This document shows, piece by piece, positions 8,737 to 17,857 of a stretch of 35,057 nucleotides of DNA. The stretch lies in the NCBI GenBank assembly GCA_024206335.1, contig JAAGZL010000329.1:1-35057 (forward strand), written 5' to 3'. The notes under the pieces were generated by a model. The model searched no databases. It was not told the origin of the DNA and was given only the letters and a program-made list of their open reading frames with translations. A program made the translations under genes and the position numbers. Source of the stretch: Gammaproteobacteria bacterium (GTDB lineage: Bacteria > Pseudomonadota > Gammaproteobacteria > Chromatiales > Chromatiaceae). Within the stretch, counting starts at the first letter, position 1; the number at the start of each line of letters is the position of its first letter.

Positions 8737-11274
8737 ATGAGGTTGCATATGTTCCATAAAATACAGGACGTTATCCGGGATATGAAGCTAACGCGCAAGG
8801 TTATATCGTTTGTCATATTAATCCTGCTGGCGTTTTTGTTCATAGTTCAGCAGTACTGGCTTGGACAGTCTCTACTAGATAAAGCAGAACTGGAAGATCA
8901 GCGAATTCGTGGGATTGGGGAATTGATTCAACGTGTTGGGGTAACGGTGTTTGAGGCCAGGCAGTTGGAGAAGGACTTTCTGCTGTTGAATGATATTAAA
9001 TATGCCGATCAACATGCGGATGTCGTGGGGCAGATCATGAAATCGGTTGGTCGTTTGGTATACCAGTTCGATCAACCAGCACAACAGGGGTTGATCCGAA
9101 GCCTGAAGGCATCTCTTGACGGCTATCAGGCTAATTTCAAGGAGGTTGTTTCACAGGGGGTTAAAGTTGGCCTGACTGAAGACAGTGGTTTGATATCTGA
9201 GTTGCGACTGGCAGTGGTTGCGGCGGGTAGGGTGCTGCGTGGTGGTGAGGATAAGAGTCTTTTATGGCGTATGGAACTGATGCGTGGGGCTGAGAGAGAT
9301 TTTCTCAAAAATTTTGATACCAAGTACTACCGACGCTTGGAAGTAAATATGGAGCTGTTTTTGCGGGCGGTTGCCGGTTCCCAACTTCCTGAGGAGAAGA
9401 AGGAGCGTATATCTGATCGGGTTGGTGTTTATTACAAGAGCTTTCTTGGTGTCCATGATGGTGTCAGTAAGAGCCGGGAGGCTGCGGAAAAATTTCAGGA
9501 GGCAGCGCAGGCGCTTACACCAATACTGGGTAAGTTGAAGGCCCAGGGTGAGCAGATGCTGGTAGCGAATAAGGCTGCTGTAGCCGAAGCCAGGAGTGCG
9601 GTGGAACTGCGTTTTCTTTCGATTTTGATAGCCGTGGCCGTTGTAACCTGTTTTCTGGTCTGGTTTGCGGCGCTTTACATCGTGAGGGGGGTGTCAAAAG
9701 CAGCAGAGGTTGGGGAAAATGTGGCGCAAGGTGACCTCTCCAATGTAATTGAATCAACGTCTAATGATGAGATTGGATTACTGTTGAAAACCCTGGATCG
9801 GATGCAGATCCAGTTGAGAGAGCGTATCGAGAGGGATGGAAGGATCGCCAATGAGGCCCTGCGTATTCAGACCGCCCTGGATAATGTCTCTACCAGTGTT
9901 CTTGTAGTCGATAAGCATTACCGGGTTATATATCAGAACAAGAGTGCGCAGTTGTTGTTTGAAAGGACTGAGGATGGTATTCGGGAGGATCTTCCTGGGT
10001 TTTCAGCGGCAAATCTGGTTGGTAGCTCAATTGATGATTTTCATGAGAACCCGGATTATCAGAGGGAAATCCTGGATGGATTGACCGGCACCCATAAAGC
10101 GCGAATCCATCTGGGTGGATATGTATTGGATCTTGCTGTCAATGCAGTGATCAATAGTGATGGTGACAGGATTGGAACGGCCCTGGAGCTGGATGATGTG
10201 ACTGAGCAGGTTGAGGTTGAGCAGGAGATTGACGGGGTGGTTTCATCGGTTTCTGAGGGTGATTTTGAAAGACAAATTGATTTAATAGGCAAGGAGGGCT
10301 TTTTTAATTCCCTCGGTTCCGGGGTCAACGAGCTTATCTACGCAGTATCCGAGAGTATTGATGAGGTGGAGAATGTTCTGAGTGGTTTGGCTGATGGCAA
10401 TTTGTCACGTCGGGTTAGTGGAGGTATGCAGGGGGCATTCGGACGTTTGGCAGGTAACACCAATCAGACGATTGTGCGCCTGTTTGAGATAGTGACGAAT
10501 ATTCGTGAAGCAGCCACCCTGATTGCCTCATCATCCAGTGAGATATCAAGTGGCAATGAGAATATGTCGCAACGTACAGAAGCGCAGGCAGCAAATCTTG
10601 AGGAGACTGCAGCTACCATGGAGGAGTTCACTGCGTCTATCAAGCAGAATGCAGATAGTGCGCAGCAGGCCAATCAACTGGCTGTAAATGCCCAGGAGTC
10701 GGCGCAAAAAGGTGGGTCTGTTGTGGGTGAGGCGATAGTTGCCATGGAGGAGATTACGGCGGCCAGCGATCAGATTGCCAGTATTATTGGTGTGATTGAT
10801 GATATCGCCTTCCAGACTAATCTGTTGGCGCTGAATGCCTCGGTGGAAGCTGCGCGTGCCGGCGAGCAGGGACGTGGCTTTGCAGTAGTGGCAACCGAGG
10901 TCAGGAACCTTGCGGGACGTAGTGCGCAGGCAGCCAAGGAGATAAAGGGTCTGATAGCTAGCAGCAGTGATAAGGTGAAATCAGGAACCCAGTTGGTTAA
11001 TCAATCTGGAAACAATCTGAAAAAGACTATGCTTGCAGTGCAGAAGGTGAACGATATTATCTATGAGATTGCAACAGCGAGCAGGGAGCAGGCCATGGGG
11101 GTTGAGCAGGTAAATAGGGCTATTACTGACATGGATGCAGCAACTCAGCAGAATGCGGCGCTGGCGGAGCAGACTTCGGCTGTAAGTTGTTCGCTGTCAG
11201 CGCAGGCAAAACATCTGGAAGAGATGGTTGGTTTTTTTAATGTGGAAGGTGATAGTAAGGTTGGGCCGGGTTAA
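8737..11274 (+). CDS. Methyl-accepting chemotaxis protein with HBM-like sensor, HAMP and PAS
   Basis: An 845-residue chemoreceptor. A first membrane helix (22-43) precedes a large helical periplasmic domain (44-290). That domain carries two copies of an ARxxEKDF-like motif ([10 protein letters not shown] at 74-83, [11 protein letters not shown] at 183-193), as in helical bimodular (HBM) sensors of organic acids. TM2 is at 292-316, followed by HAMP (317-370), a PAS domain ([20 protein letters not shown], about 380-490), a second HAMP-like segment ([14 protein letters not shown]) and a methyl-accepting signalling hairpin ([20 protein letters not shown], tip near 705). It would signal to CheA/CheW. 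There is no CheR-docking pentapeptide at the end. AAGG lies 6 bases before the ATG at 8737; the ATG at 8749 is an alternative. The ligand is unknown. Confidence 0.92.
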   Translation: MRLHMFHKIQDVIRDMKLTRKVISFVILILLAFLFIVQQYWLGQSLLDKAELEDQRIRGIGELIQRVGVTVFEARQLEKDFLLLNDIKYADQHADVVGQIMKSVGRLVYQFDQPAQQGLIRSLKASLDGYQANFKEVVSQGVKVGLTEDSGLISELRLAVVAAGRVLRGGEDKSLLWRMELMRGAERDFLKNFDTKYYRRLEVNMELFLRAVAGSQLPEEKKERISDRVGVYYKSFLGVHDGVSKSREAAEKFQEAAQALTPILGKLKAQGEQMLVANKAAVAEARSAVELRFLSILIAVAVVTCFLVWFAALYIVRGVSKAAEVGENVAQGDLSNVIESTSNDEIGLLLKTLDRMQIQLRERIERDGRIANEALRIQTALDNVSTSVLVVDKHYRVIYQNKSAQLLFERTEDGIREDLPGFSAANLVGSSIDDFHENPDYQREILDGLTGTHKARIHLGGYVLDLAVNAVINSDGDRIGTALELDDVTEQVEVEQEIDGVVSSVSEGDFERQIDLIGKEGFFNSLGSGVNELIYAVSESIDEVENVLSGLADGNLSRRVSGGMQGAFGRLAGNTNQTIVRLFEIVTNIREAATLIASSSSEISSGNENMSQRTEAQAANLEETAATMEEFTASIKQNADSAQQANQLAVNAQESAQKGGSVVGEAIVAMEEITAASDQIASIIGVIDDIAFQTNLLALNASVEAARAGEQGRGFAVVATEVRNLAGRSAQAAKEIKGLIASSSDKVKSGTQLVNQSGNNLKKTMLAVQKVNDIIYEIATASREQAMGVEQVNRAITDMDAATQQNAALAEQTSAVSCSLSAQAKHLEEMVGFFNVEGDSKVGPG

Positions 11275-11320
11275 CAGCCTGGTTGGGTTGGAATATCGTC
11301 ATTTGATTGATGTGATTTTT

Positions 11321-11339
11321 TGGGGCATACCTCGCCCCA
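11321..11339. other. Hairpin in the leader region before hisB
   Basis: TGGGGC and GCCCCA flank a 7-base loop. It sits in the 272-base spacer between the chemoreceptor and hisB. There is no U-run after it, so it is not a classical terminator. No histidine-rich leader peptide was seen in this spacer, so his attenuation of the E. coli type is not supported here. Confidence 0.35.
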
Positions 11340-11546
11340 CGTATACTCAGCTATTGTTGAATTTATCTGTTGTGTAGCCTACGGGCTGTCTATAGACACA
11401 TTTTGTGTGGGTCCTGGGGTTTTTATAGGGGCTGTGCTGCCTGCATTTTCCCCCAGTTTCGCATAGAATGCCCCTTTCGGCCGTCATCGATGGCCTTTGT
11501 TAGCCTGGGGTTACCAAAAAACCCTCAGGTCTGGTGGAGCATAGAG

Positions 11547-12137
11547 ATGCAGCGAAGCGCGCAGATAGAGCGCAATACCCTGGAGACCCGGATCAGCGTC
11601 AGTGTTGATCTGGACGGCAAAGGTGAGTCCTTACTTACAACCGGCATGCCGTTTCTGGAGCACATGCTGGATCAGGTGGCCCGTCACGGCATGATGGATA
11701 TCAGCATCCAGGCTGAGGGTGACCTGCACATTGATGGGCACCACACTGCAGAGGATATCGGTATCACCCTGGGGCAGGCCGTGGCGCAGGCCGTGGGTGA
11801 CAAGAAGGGTATCCGGCGTTATGGACACGCCTATGTGCCGCTGGATGAGGCCCTGGCGCGGGTGGTGGTAGACTTCTCCGGCCGGGCTGGGTTGGAGTTT
11901 GCGGTCGAGTTTCCGCGCGCCAAGGTAGGCGACTTTGATACCGAGCTGTTTTATGAGTTCTTCCAGGGCTTCGTGAACCACGCCGGGGTAACCCTGCATG
12001 TGGACAGCCTGCGTGGGCGCAATGTGCACCACATAGCCGAGACCCTGTTCAAGGCATTTGGCCGCGCCCTGCGTATGGCGCTGGAGCCGGATCCACGCAT
12101 GGCCGGGATAACCCCGTCCACCAAGGGCTCCCTCTGA
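11547..12137 (+). CDS. hisB: Imidazoleglycerol-phosphate dehydratase
   Basis: A 196-residue enzyme of histidine synthesis that dehydrates imidazoleglycerol phosphate to imidazoleacetol phosphate; it is manganese-dependent. Family motifs are intact: [28 protein letters not shown] and [19 protein letters not shown]. The length fits the monofunctional enzyme, without the phosphatase domain fused in E. coli. The frame is open back to 11370, but [11 protein letters not shown] at 11547 is the usual N-terminus and is preceded by GGAG. It heads the hisBHAF run. Confidence 0.96.
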   Translation: MQRSAQIERNTLETRISVSVDLDGKGESLLTTGMPFLEHMLDQVARHGMMDISIQAEGDLHIDGHHTAEDIGITLGQAVAQAVGDKKGIRRYGHAYVPLDEALARVVVDFSGRAGLEFAVEFPRAKVGDFDTELFYEFFQGFVNHAGVTLHVDSLRGRNVHHIAETLFKAFGRALRMALEPDPRMAGITPSTKGSL

Positions 12138-12165
12138 TCTTTCTATTTCGTTGGATTGTGAATTA

Positions 12166-12807
12166 ATGTCGAAATCAATTGCAGTCATTGACTATGGCAT
12201 GGGCAACCTGCGTTCCGTGTCCAAGGCCATCGAGCATGTGGCGGAGGCAGATGACCGGGTGCTGGTGACCGATGACCCTGAACTGATCCTTTCTGCAGAT
12301 CGGGTGGTATTCCCCGGTCAAGGGGCGGCCAGGGACTGTATGGCCGCCATCTCTGATCACCATCTGAACCGGGCGGTGCTGGATGCCGCCCACAGCAAGC
12401 CATTCCTGGGGATCTGCATGGGGCTGCAGGTGCTGATGGAGTTCAGTGACGAGAACGGTGGGACCGATCTGCTGGGGCTGTTCCCCGGCAAGGTGCGTCA
12501 CTTCCCGGATGGGGTGGATGCGCATGGACAACGCATGAAGATCCCGCATATGGGCTGGAACCGGGTGAGTCAGCTACATCCGCATCCACTGTGGGACGGT
12601 ATAGAACAGGGTAGTCGTTTTTACTTTGTACACAGCTACTATGTGGACCCGGCAGAGAACGACCTGACCGCTGGTACCACCGACTACAGCGCCAACTTTG
12701 CCAGCGTGATTGCCCGGGACAACCTGTTTGCCACCCAGTTTCACCCGGAGAAGAGCGCCGACGCCGGTCTGCGCCTGCTACGTAATTTTATCAACTGGAA
12801 TATCTGA
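12166..12807 (+). CDS. hisH: Imidazole glycerol phosphate synthase, glutamine amidotransferase subunit
   Basis: A 213-residue class I glutaminase that supplies ammonia to HisF. The nucleophile motif is FLGICMGLQ, and the C-terminal FHPEKS supplies the His-Glu of the triad. The substrate-channel residues in MGWNRV and the HSYYV segment are typical. I use the ATG at 12166 (MSKSIAVIDYGMGN); an in-frame TTG at 12151 would add five residues. It lies 28 bases after hisB and 11 bases before hisA. Confidence 0.96.
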   Translation: MSKSIAVIDYGMGNLRSVSKAIEHVAEADDRVLVTDDPELILSADRVVFPGQGAARDCMAAISDHHLNRAVLDAAHSKPFLGICMGLQVLMEFSDENGGTDLLGLFPGKVRHFPDGVDAHGQRMKIPHMGWNRVSQLHPHPLWDGIEQGSRFYFVHSYYVDPAENDLTAGTTDYSANFASVIARDNLFATQFHPEKSADAGLRLLRNFINWNI

Positions 12808-12818
12808 GGATATAAGAC

Positions 12819-13556
12819 GTGTTACTGATACCTGCCATTGATTTGAAGGATGGGCGCTGTGTTCGACTGCGCCAGGGCCGCATGGATGATGAAACCATCT
12901 TCTCCGATGACCCGGTGGATGTGGCCAAACGCTGGGTGGACGCCGGAGGGCGTCGCCTGCACTTGGTGGATCTGAACGGCGCCTTTGCCGGCGAGCCGGT
13001 GAATGGTGGTGTAATCCAGGCCATAGGTGCGGCCTATCCCGATCTGCCGATCCAGGTGGGCGGTGGCATCCGGGATGAGAAGACTATAGAGGCCTACCTG
13101 CAGGCCGGAGTGGATTTTGCCATCATCGGCACCCAGGCGGTGAAGGATCCGGCCTTTGTGGGCCGCGCCTGCAAGGAGTTTCCAGGGCATGTGATCGTGG
13201 GTCTGGACGCCAAAGATGGCATGGTGGCCATCGATGGTTGGGCCACCATCACGGAACATAACGTGACCGATCTTGCCAAAAGATTTGAGGATGACGGGGT
13301 GTCAGCCATCGTCTACACCGATATCGGCCGTGACGGCATGTTGACCGGCCCCAATGTGGAGGCCACCGCGGCCCTGGCTAACGCCATAAGCATTCCGGTG
13401 GTGGCATCGGGCGGCATCACCGATATTACCGATATCAGCGCCTTGTGTGCGGCGGATACCGATAACATCATGGGTGCTATTACCGGACGTGCCATCTACG
13501 AAGGGACCCTGGATTTTGCTGCTGGTCAGAAGCTGGCGGATGAACTGACTGGATAA
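12819..13556 (+). CDS. hisA: ProFAR isomerase
   Basis: A 245-residue (beta-alpha)8-barrel enzyme that isomerises ProFAR to PRFAR in histidine synthesis. It starts with a GTG at 12819 ([19 protein letters not shown]), with GAGGA 8 bases upstream overlapping the end of hisH. The catalytic Asp near residue 8 (IDLKDG), the phosphate loops VGGGIRD and VVASGGITD, and DIGRDGM are all in place. The gene sits inside the his cluster. Confidence 0.96.
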   Translation: MLLIPAIDLKDGRCVRLRQGRMDDETIFSDDPVDVAKRWVDAGGRRLHLVDLNGAFAGEPVNGGVIQAIGAAYPDLPIQVGGGIRDEKTIEAYLQAGVDFAIIGTQAVKDPAFVGRACKEFPGHVIVGLDAKDGMVAIDGWATITEHNVTDLAKRFEDDGVSAIVYTDIGRDGMLTGPNVEATAALANAISIPVVASGGITDITDISALCAADTDNIMGAITGRAIYEGTLDFAAGQKLADELTG

Positions 13557-13561
13557 TATTT

Positions 13562-13606
13562 AACCGCGAAGGACGCAAAGAACTCATATTTCTATCCTTG
13601 GCGGTT
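13562..13606. repeat. Imperfect palindromic intergenic repeat between hisA and hisF
   Basis: AACCGCGAAGG (13562-13572) pairs with CCTTGGCGGTT (13596-13606), with one mismatch. The left arm continues into GACGCAAAG. This is the widespread bacterial intergenic word of the AACCGC..AGG(A)CGCAAAG type. No second copy was noticed in the window. It may form an RNA hairpin in the his transcript. Confidence 0.6.
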
Positions 13607-13622
13607 TACTAAGAGATTAAAA

Positions 13623-14393
13623 ATGTTAGCAAAACGTATCATACCCTGTCTCGATGTGGACGCCGGCCGAGTGGTCAAGGGGGTCAAGTTTGTCGAGATT
13701 CGCGATGCCGGTGACCCGGTAGAGGTGGCGCGGCGTTATAATGAAGAGGGTGCCGACGAGATCACCTTTCTGGATATAACCGCCAGCTCCGATGATCGGG
13801 ATACCATCGTGCATGTGGTGGAGCAGGTGGCCAGTGAGGTGTTCATCCCCCTGACCGTGGGTGGCGGCATTCGCAGCTGTGATGATGTGCGACGCATGCT
13901 GAATGCCGGTGCAGATAAGGTCGGTATCAACACCGCTGCGGTGTTTAATCCTGAGTTTGTAAAAGAGGCCACCACCCGCTTTGGTTCCCAATGTATCGTG
14001 GTGGCCATAGATGCAAAGAGGGTGAGTGGTGAGGGCGAGCCGCTAAAATGGGAGATCTTTACCCACGGCGGACGCAAGCCGACTGGCCTGGATGCCATCG
14101 AGTGGGCGCGGCAGATGGTGGAGTACGGTGCCGGTGAGATCCTGCTCACCAGTATGGATCGTGATGGCACCAAGATCGGGTTTGATCTGGATCTGACCCG
14201 GGCCATCAGTGATGCGGTTTCGATCCCGGTCATCGCCTCTGGTGGTGTGGGAGAGCTGCAGCATCTGGTGGATGGAGTGGACCAGGGTGGGGCCGATGCG
14301 GTGCTGGCGGCGAGTATTTTTCATTTTGCCGAGTACAGTATTGGTGAGGCCAAGCGGTATATGGCAGAGCGCGGGGTTGAGGTGCGGCTCTGA
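13623..14393 (+). CDS. hisF: Imidazole glycerol phosphate synthase, cyclase subunit
   Basis: A 256-residue barrel protein that joins PRFAR with ammonia from HisH, giving imidazoleglycerol phosphate and AICAR. The N-terminus [20 protein letters not shown] contains the catalytic Asp (CLDVD), and [10 protein letters not shown] holds the second. GGGIRS and IASGGVGE bind phosphate. The start is the ATG at 13623. It is separated from hisA by a palindromic repeat, and from hisE by 238 bases where hisI would be expected. Confidence 0.97.
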   Translation: MLAKRIIPCLDVDAGRVVKGVKFVEIRDAGDPVEVARRYNEEGADEITFLDITASSDDRDTIVHVVEQVASEVFIPLTVGGGIRSCDDVRRMLNAGADKVGINTAAVFNPEFVKEATTRFGSQCIVVAIDAKRVSGEGEPLKWEIFTHGGRKPTGLDAIEWARQMVEYGAGEILLTSMDRDGTKIGFDLDLTRAISDAVSIPVIASGGVGELQHLVDGVDQGGADAVLAASIFHFAEYSIGEAKRYMAERGVEVRL

Positions 14394-14631
14394 TCTGCGG
14401 CTACCGATATCAAGATGAAGTCGGAGATATACTCATACTCGCACAGTCTGGGCTGTTTGCCGATATCACTCTGGACTGGGCAAGGCTGAAGATAGAGCAT
14501 AAGGATAATGCCAGCTATTATTGTAACAGATCACTGCGCCCGACTCAGGTGGTAAGCGGAGAGGGGATCACACCCCCGCGTCCTCCCATAGGTTGCGTTA
14601 TATATGACATAAATATACCAGGTAGCAGATT
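14394..14631 (+). other. Spacer between hisF and hisE; hisI not found here
   Basis: In many gammaproteobacteria hisI (or hisIE) follows hisF. This 238-base gap is too short for a cyclohydrolase gene (about 390 bases), and no HisI motif is seen in any frame. One frame is open from 14381 and ends at a TGA (14632-14634 region) overlapping the hisE ATG, but it has no normal start codon and no recognisable similarity. Confidence 0.55.
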
Positions 14632-14952
14632 ATGAGCGAGATACTATCCCAACTGACTGAGGTCTTGGAGCAGCGTAGGGCGGGAGACCCCGACTCTTCC
14701 TATGTCTCTAGCCTGTATCACAAAGGGTTGGATGCCATCCTGAAAAAGATTGGTGAAGAGGCCACCGAGACGGTGATGGCGGCCAAGGATGGGGACAGGG
14801 AGAAGATAGTTTATGAGGTGGCCGATCTGTGGTTTCATACCATGGTGTTGCTGGCTCATGAGGGGTTGGCTGCCAGGGATGTGCTGGCGGAGTTGGATAG
14901 GCGCTTTGGGCTTTCTGGCCTGGAGGAGAAGAGTCAGCGTAAATCAGGTTAG
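14632..14952 (+). CDS. hisE: Phosphoribosyl-ATP pyrophosphatase
   Basis: A 106-residue MazG-like, all-alpha enzyme that converts phosphoribosyl-ATP to phosphoribosyl-AMP, step 2 of histidine synthesis. The motifs [14 protein letters not shown] and [14 protein letters not shown] give the metal-binding Glu/Asp residues. It is a stand-alone HisE, not fused to HisI. The ATG at 14632 is preceded only by a weak AGGT. It is followed by a 220-base spacer and then tatA, an order common in gammaproteobacteria. Confidence 0.95.
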   Translation: MSEILSQLTEVLEQRRAGDPDSSYVSSLYHKGLDAILKKIGEEATETVMAAKDGDREKIVYEVADLWFHTMVLLAHEGLAARDVLAELDRRFGLSGLEEKSQRKSG

Positions 14953-15051
14953 GAGGGTCTTGCGCGGGTGGTGGTGATATGTTCATTCCCCCTCCAATCC
15001 CGGCAAAATCGACTCCCACACCTGATGGTGAACAACTAAATCCTGCGCTGA

Positions 15052-15098
15052 GGCCGAATTTCGGTTATTATCGGCCACATTATGAAAATTCGGTGGCC
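15052..15098 (+). other. Two mutually exclusive hairpins upstream of tatA
   Basis: GGCCGA (15052-15057) pairs with TCGGCC (15071-15076). The last GGCC bases are also the start of GGCCAC (15073-15078), which pairs with GTGGCC (15093-15098). A third option pairs CCGAATT (15054-15060) with AATTCGG (15088-15094). Only some can form at once. There is no U-run. It may be a leader structure for tatA or just clustered palindromes. Confidence 0.35.
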
Positions 15099-15172
15099 TG
15101 AAAGGGTCTGTAGCTTGTAGGTCGGGCTGCTTCGATGGCATCCAGATCAAGTTCTAAAGAGTGGAGAATACA

Positions 15173-15421
15173 ATGGGTTTTGGTGGAATAGGTGTCTGGC
15201 AGTTATTGATCGTTCTGGTAATCGTATTATTGCTATTCGGCACCAAACGTTTGAAAAATATCGGTTCTGATCTGGGTAATGCAGTCAAGGGTTTTAAGGG
15301 GGCAGTAACCGACAGTGAAAAAGAGGCCGAGAAGGAGAAGCTGGAAAAGGATGTCGAAGAGAGCGTTATCGAGGGTGAGGTAACCGAAAAGGAAGTCTCT
15401 GAAGAGAAGAATAATTCCTGA
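15173..15421 (+). CDS. tatA: Twin-arginine translocase subunit TatA
   Basis: An 82-residue protein: a short N-terminal region and membrane helix ([19 protein letters not shown]), the FG hinge, and an amphipathic helix ([20 protein letters not shown]), followed by a charged tail. TatA polymers form the pore through which folded proteins cross the inner membrane. The ATG at 15173 follows GGAG by 7 bases; a GTG at 15161 is in frame, but it contains that ribosome site. It is the first gene of tatABC. Confidence 0.96.
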   Translation: MGFGGIGVWQLLIVLVIVLLLFGTKRLKNIGSDLGNAVKGFKGAVTDSEKEAEKEKLEKDVEESVIEGEVTEKEVSEEKNNS

Positions 15422-15469
15422 TTCCAGCACTAGCTGGTAGTTTTTCACAATCGAGTTCTTGCCTGCGTT

Positions 15470-15826
15470 ATGTTTGATATTGGTTTCTGGGAGTTGATGA
15501 TTATTGGCCTGGTGGCACTACTGGTAGTAGGGCCGGAGCGGCTGCCAAAGCTGGCCTATACGGCAGGCAAGTGGCTGGGTAAAGGCCGTGCCATGATCGG
15601 CTCGATAAAAACTGAGATTGACCGCGAAATGAAGGCGGATGAACTGAATCGGATCGTGGAAGAACAGAAAAAACTCTTAGACCCGCTGGAATCAGTCATT
15701 GAAGAGACTGAGGGTGCCATGAACCAGTTCCAGGAAAATGCCACTGCGGAAGATGACACTGAAAAACAGGAAGATCCTGAGTTAGATGATGCGTCTGACC
15801 CAAGCCTAAGCGAATCAGCCAAATAG
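15470..15826 (+). CDS. tatB: Twin-arginine translocase subunit TatB
   Basis: A 118-residue protein with the TatB N-terminus MFDIGFWELMIIGLVALLVVGPERLPKLA, including the conserved Glu8 and the GPERLP hinge. An amphipathic helix and a long acidic tail follow. With TatC it forms the receptor for twin-arginine signal peptides. The start ATG is at 15470; no strong ribosome site is visible. It lies 48 bases after tatA and 16 before tatC. Confidence 0.96.
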   Translation: MFDIGFWELMIIGLVALLVVGPERLPKLAYTAGKWLGKGRAMIGSIKTEIDREMKADELNRIVEEQKKLLDPLESVIEETEGAMNQFQENATAEDDTEKQEDPELDDASDPSLSESAK

Positions 15827-15842
15827 TCCCTCCACGAAAGCG

Positions 15843-16967
15843 ATGACCAACAATAGCGATCAGGATTACCGTAGTCTCAAGGAACAGCCGTTTGTTGCCC
15901 ACCTGATCGAGTTGCGTGATCGGGTGATGCGAGCGTTTATTGTTGTTATGGTGATTTTTGTCTGTCTGTTTCCATGGGCAAATGATCTCTATCAACTGGT
16001 TTCCAAACCACTGTTAGCTGTGCTGCCAGACGGGCAGAATATGATTGCCACGGGGGTAATATCCCCATTTCTGGCGCCATTTAAGTTGACGCTGGTAACC
16101 GCGATATTTCTGGCCATGCCGGTCATTCTTTACCAGTTATGGGCATTCATAGCGCCCGGCCTCTACAAGCATGAAAAGCGCGTGTTGATGCCGATGGTGG
16201 GTTCCAGCGCACTACTGTTTTATCTGGGCGCTTTCTTCGCCTATAAAGTGGTATTTCCACTTATCTTTGAATTTATGAAGATGACGACACCTGAAGGTGT
16301 CGACATGATCCCTGATATTACCCAGTACCTGGAGCTGGTGCTGACGCTGTTTTTTGCCTTTGGTTTGGCCTTTGAAGTACCCATTGCTACCATCATTGTT
16401 GTCTGGATGGGTTTGACTACGCCAGACAAACTGACCCAAAAAAGGCCCTATGTGGTGGTTGGCGCATTCTGCATAGGTATGTTCCTGACGCCTCCAGATG
16501 TAATCTCACAGACGCTGTTGGCAATCCCCATGCTGCTGTTGTTTGAGGTGGGTATTATCTTCTCTCGCATCATAGTGCGTAACAGGGAAGAGCGGGAGAG
16601 TTGTGACAGTGAGGAGCCGAAAACTGATCCAGGTGATTCTGACGCAGACGCAGACGCAGAGACTGAGGATGCGGACCAGAATGATGAAGCTGAAGAACAA
16701 CCGGTGAAAAAACCTAAACGGTCATCAAAAACTGCCGGTATAGCTGCAGCAGAGATGGTTGAGCTCCAACCACAAGAGAATCCAGCAGGTACAGAGGGTG
16801 AGGAGGAGACCATTACTGGGCCTTCTGATGATATGCTGTCACTGGATGGAGACCGGATGTTTGAGAAGGACCGGTTTACCCCCCTGACAGAGGAAGAGCT
16901 GGATATTGAACTTGGTAATGTAGATGCAGAGCCAGAAGAAACCGATGAGGTAGATAAAGATGCATAA
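15843..16967 (+). CDS. tatC: Twin-arginine translocase subunit TatC with long acidic C-terminal extension
   Basis: A 374-residue protein. Residues up to about 250 are a normal six-helix TatC: HLIELRDRVMRA with its conserved Glu, the first periplasmic loop with ISPFLAPFKL, GLYKHEKR, and FAFGLAFEVP. TatB-TatC recognises the twin-arginine signal. The remaining ~120 residues are a hydrophilic, very acidic, cytoplasmic extension. It carries a DADADAE repeat (GACGCA three times, 16641-16658) and a basic patch (KKPKRSSK). Most TatC proteins end soon after helix six. The stop overlaps the next gene by 8 bases. Identity is secure; the role of the tail is unknown. Confidence 0.95.
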   Translation: MTNNSDQDYRSLKEQPFVAHLIELRDRVMRAFIVVMVIFVCLFPWANDLYQLVSKPLLAVLPDGQNMIATGVISPFLAPFKLTLVTAIFLAMPVILYQLWAFIAPGLYKHEKRVLMPMVGSSALLFYLGAFFAYKVVFPLIFEFMKMTTPEGVDMIPDITQYLELVLTLFFAFGLAFEVPIATIIVVWMGLTTPDKLTQKRPYVVVGAFCIGMFLTPPDVISQTLLAIPMLLLFEVGIIFSRIIVRNREERESCDSEEPKTDPGDSDADADAETEDADQNDEAEEQPVKKPKRSSKTAGIAAAEMVELQPQENPAGTEGEEETITGPSDDMLSLDGDRMFEKDRFTPLTEEELDIELGNVDAEPEETDEVDKDA

Positions 16968-17301
16968 AGAAGATGAAAATAGCTGTTGCCTTGATAATGA
17001 TAATGATGATTATGACGAGGATGGCTGTTGTCTCGGTGAGGACGATGACGAGGGGGATTTTGAGGATCTGTTGAATGAAAGATTGCAGCAGGCTCGGGTT
17101 CTGATAGATAAAGAAGAGACCGTGGAGTCACGTGAGCTGCTGAGAAACGTACTGGATCATGGAGATTATCAGCAGGGAGAGACAGCGGCAGCCATGATAT
17201 TGGAAGTCGATGCAATTATTGCCGCTGCGGAAGAGGCTGCAGCAGAAGAGGAGCTGGCTGCTAGTGCAGATCAGGGTGATGACGAGGGTGAGACCGCCTA
17301 G
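16960..17301 (+). CDS. Small acidic protein with CC motifs and a FimV-C-terminus-like segment
   Basis: A 113-residue, very acidic protein. The first 30 residues hold two similar units, CCL followed by Asp/Glu runs (Cys9-10 and Cys23-24), which could bind metal or form disulfides. Residues about 37-80 (LLNERLQQARVLIDKEETVESRELLRNVLDHGD) look like the TPR-type C-terminal helix pair of FimV (ARAYIDMGD..GAREILEEVL..GD). An Ala/Glu-rich tail follows. There is no signal peptide or membrane helix. The ATG overlaps the tatC stop (ATGCATAA), with GAGG upstream, so it is translationally coupled to TatC, whose tail is equally acidic. Function is not known. Confidence 0.72.
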   Translation: MHKEDENSCCLDNDNDDYDEDGCCLGEDDDEGDFEDLLNERLQQARVLIDKEETVESRELLRNVLDHGDYQQGETAAAMILEVDAIIAAAEEAAAEEELAASADQGDDEGETA

Positions 17302-17324
17302 CTGGTGAGTTCAGGTGTTGTCAG

Positions 17325-17338
17325 GGCCTGATTAGGCC
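17325..17338 (+). terminator. Weak terminator at the end of the his-tat run
   Basis: GGCCT and AGGCC form a 5-bp stem with a GATT loop, followed by TATTTCTCTT. It lies between the convergent acidic-protein and pentapeptide genes, where a terminator is expected. The stem is short, so confidence is limited. Confidence 0.4.
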
Positions 17339-17370
17339 TATTTCTCTTAGTAGTAAATAAATAACTTTTC

Positions 17371-17709
17371 TCAACGATAGCGCATGCGTGTTCCGTGGAG
17401 TAGAGACAGAGTTATCTCTTCGGCGCTCAGTTCAATCGGGAACAGGGTGCCGGAGATCCTGGCGCTGTTGATGCTAACCCCTTTGAGTACCGTTTCTGAA
17501 AAATCCACCCCGCGCAGGTCAGATTGACGCAGGAAGCCGTCGGTAAAATCCAATCCCCTTGCGTCCATTTCTCGTAGATCCAGGCTACGCAGGTCGGCAT
17601 TGCGCAGGTTACACTCTTTACCCTGCTTCCGCAGTTCATTGAATTTTGTGATATCTCCGTGCCGAAGCAGTAGATACATTTCGTCTTCTTGGATTTCTGG
17701 GGTATTCAT
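17371..17709 (-). CDS. Pentapeptide-repeat protein (cytoplasmic)
   Basis: A 112-residue protein with no signal peptide. A polar N-terminus (about 1-33) is followed by about nine pentapeptide units of the A(D/N)LxX type (LRNADLRSLDLREMDARGLDF, then LRQSDLRGVDF), which would build a short right-handed quadrilateral helix. The last part (LFPIELSAEEITLSLLHGTRMRY) is a separate helical end, rather like a PilZ-neighbour or 'FPxxLSxxEI' tail. The ATG at 17709 has AAGG 7 bases upstream. The role is unknown; such repeats usually act as protein-binding scaffolds. Confidence 0.72.
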   Translation of the reverse strand: MNTPEIQEDEMYLLLRHGDITKFNELRKQGKECNLRNADLRSLDLREMDARGLDFTDGFLRQSDLRGVDFSETVLKGVSINSARISGTLFPIELSAEEITLSLLHGTRMRYR

Positions 17710-17857
17710 TATGGCCTTTTCCGGATTCGGTTCTGTGGTATATGATGCCTGAGTTTGTATGGTTGTATCTTTACATACAGCCAGTGAACATCTAAGTTTA
17801 TCCAGTGCTCATCCTGAGTATAGCTAAAGACCTGTGAGCTGGTAACTCCAGGTGGCA

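Noticed and set aside
11321-11339. his attenuator before hisB
   Set aside because: A hairpin is present, but there is neither a His-rich leader peptide nor a U-run.
16448-17215. Long Ser-rich minus-strand frame opposite tatC and the acidic gene
   Set aside because: Its Ser/Ala-rich sequence arises from the complement of acidic codons; there is no independent evidence.
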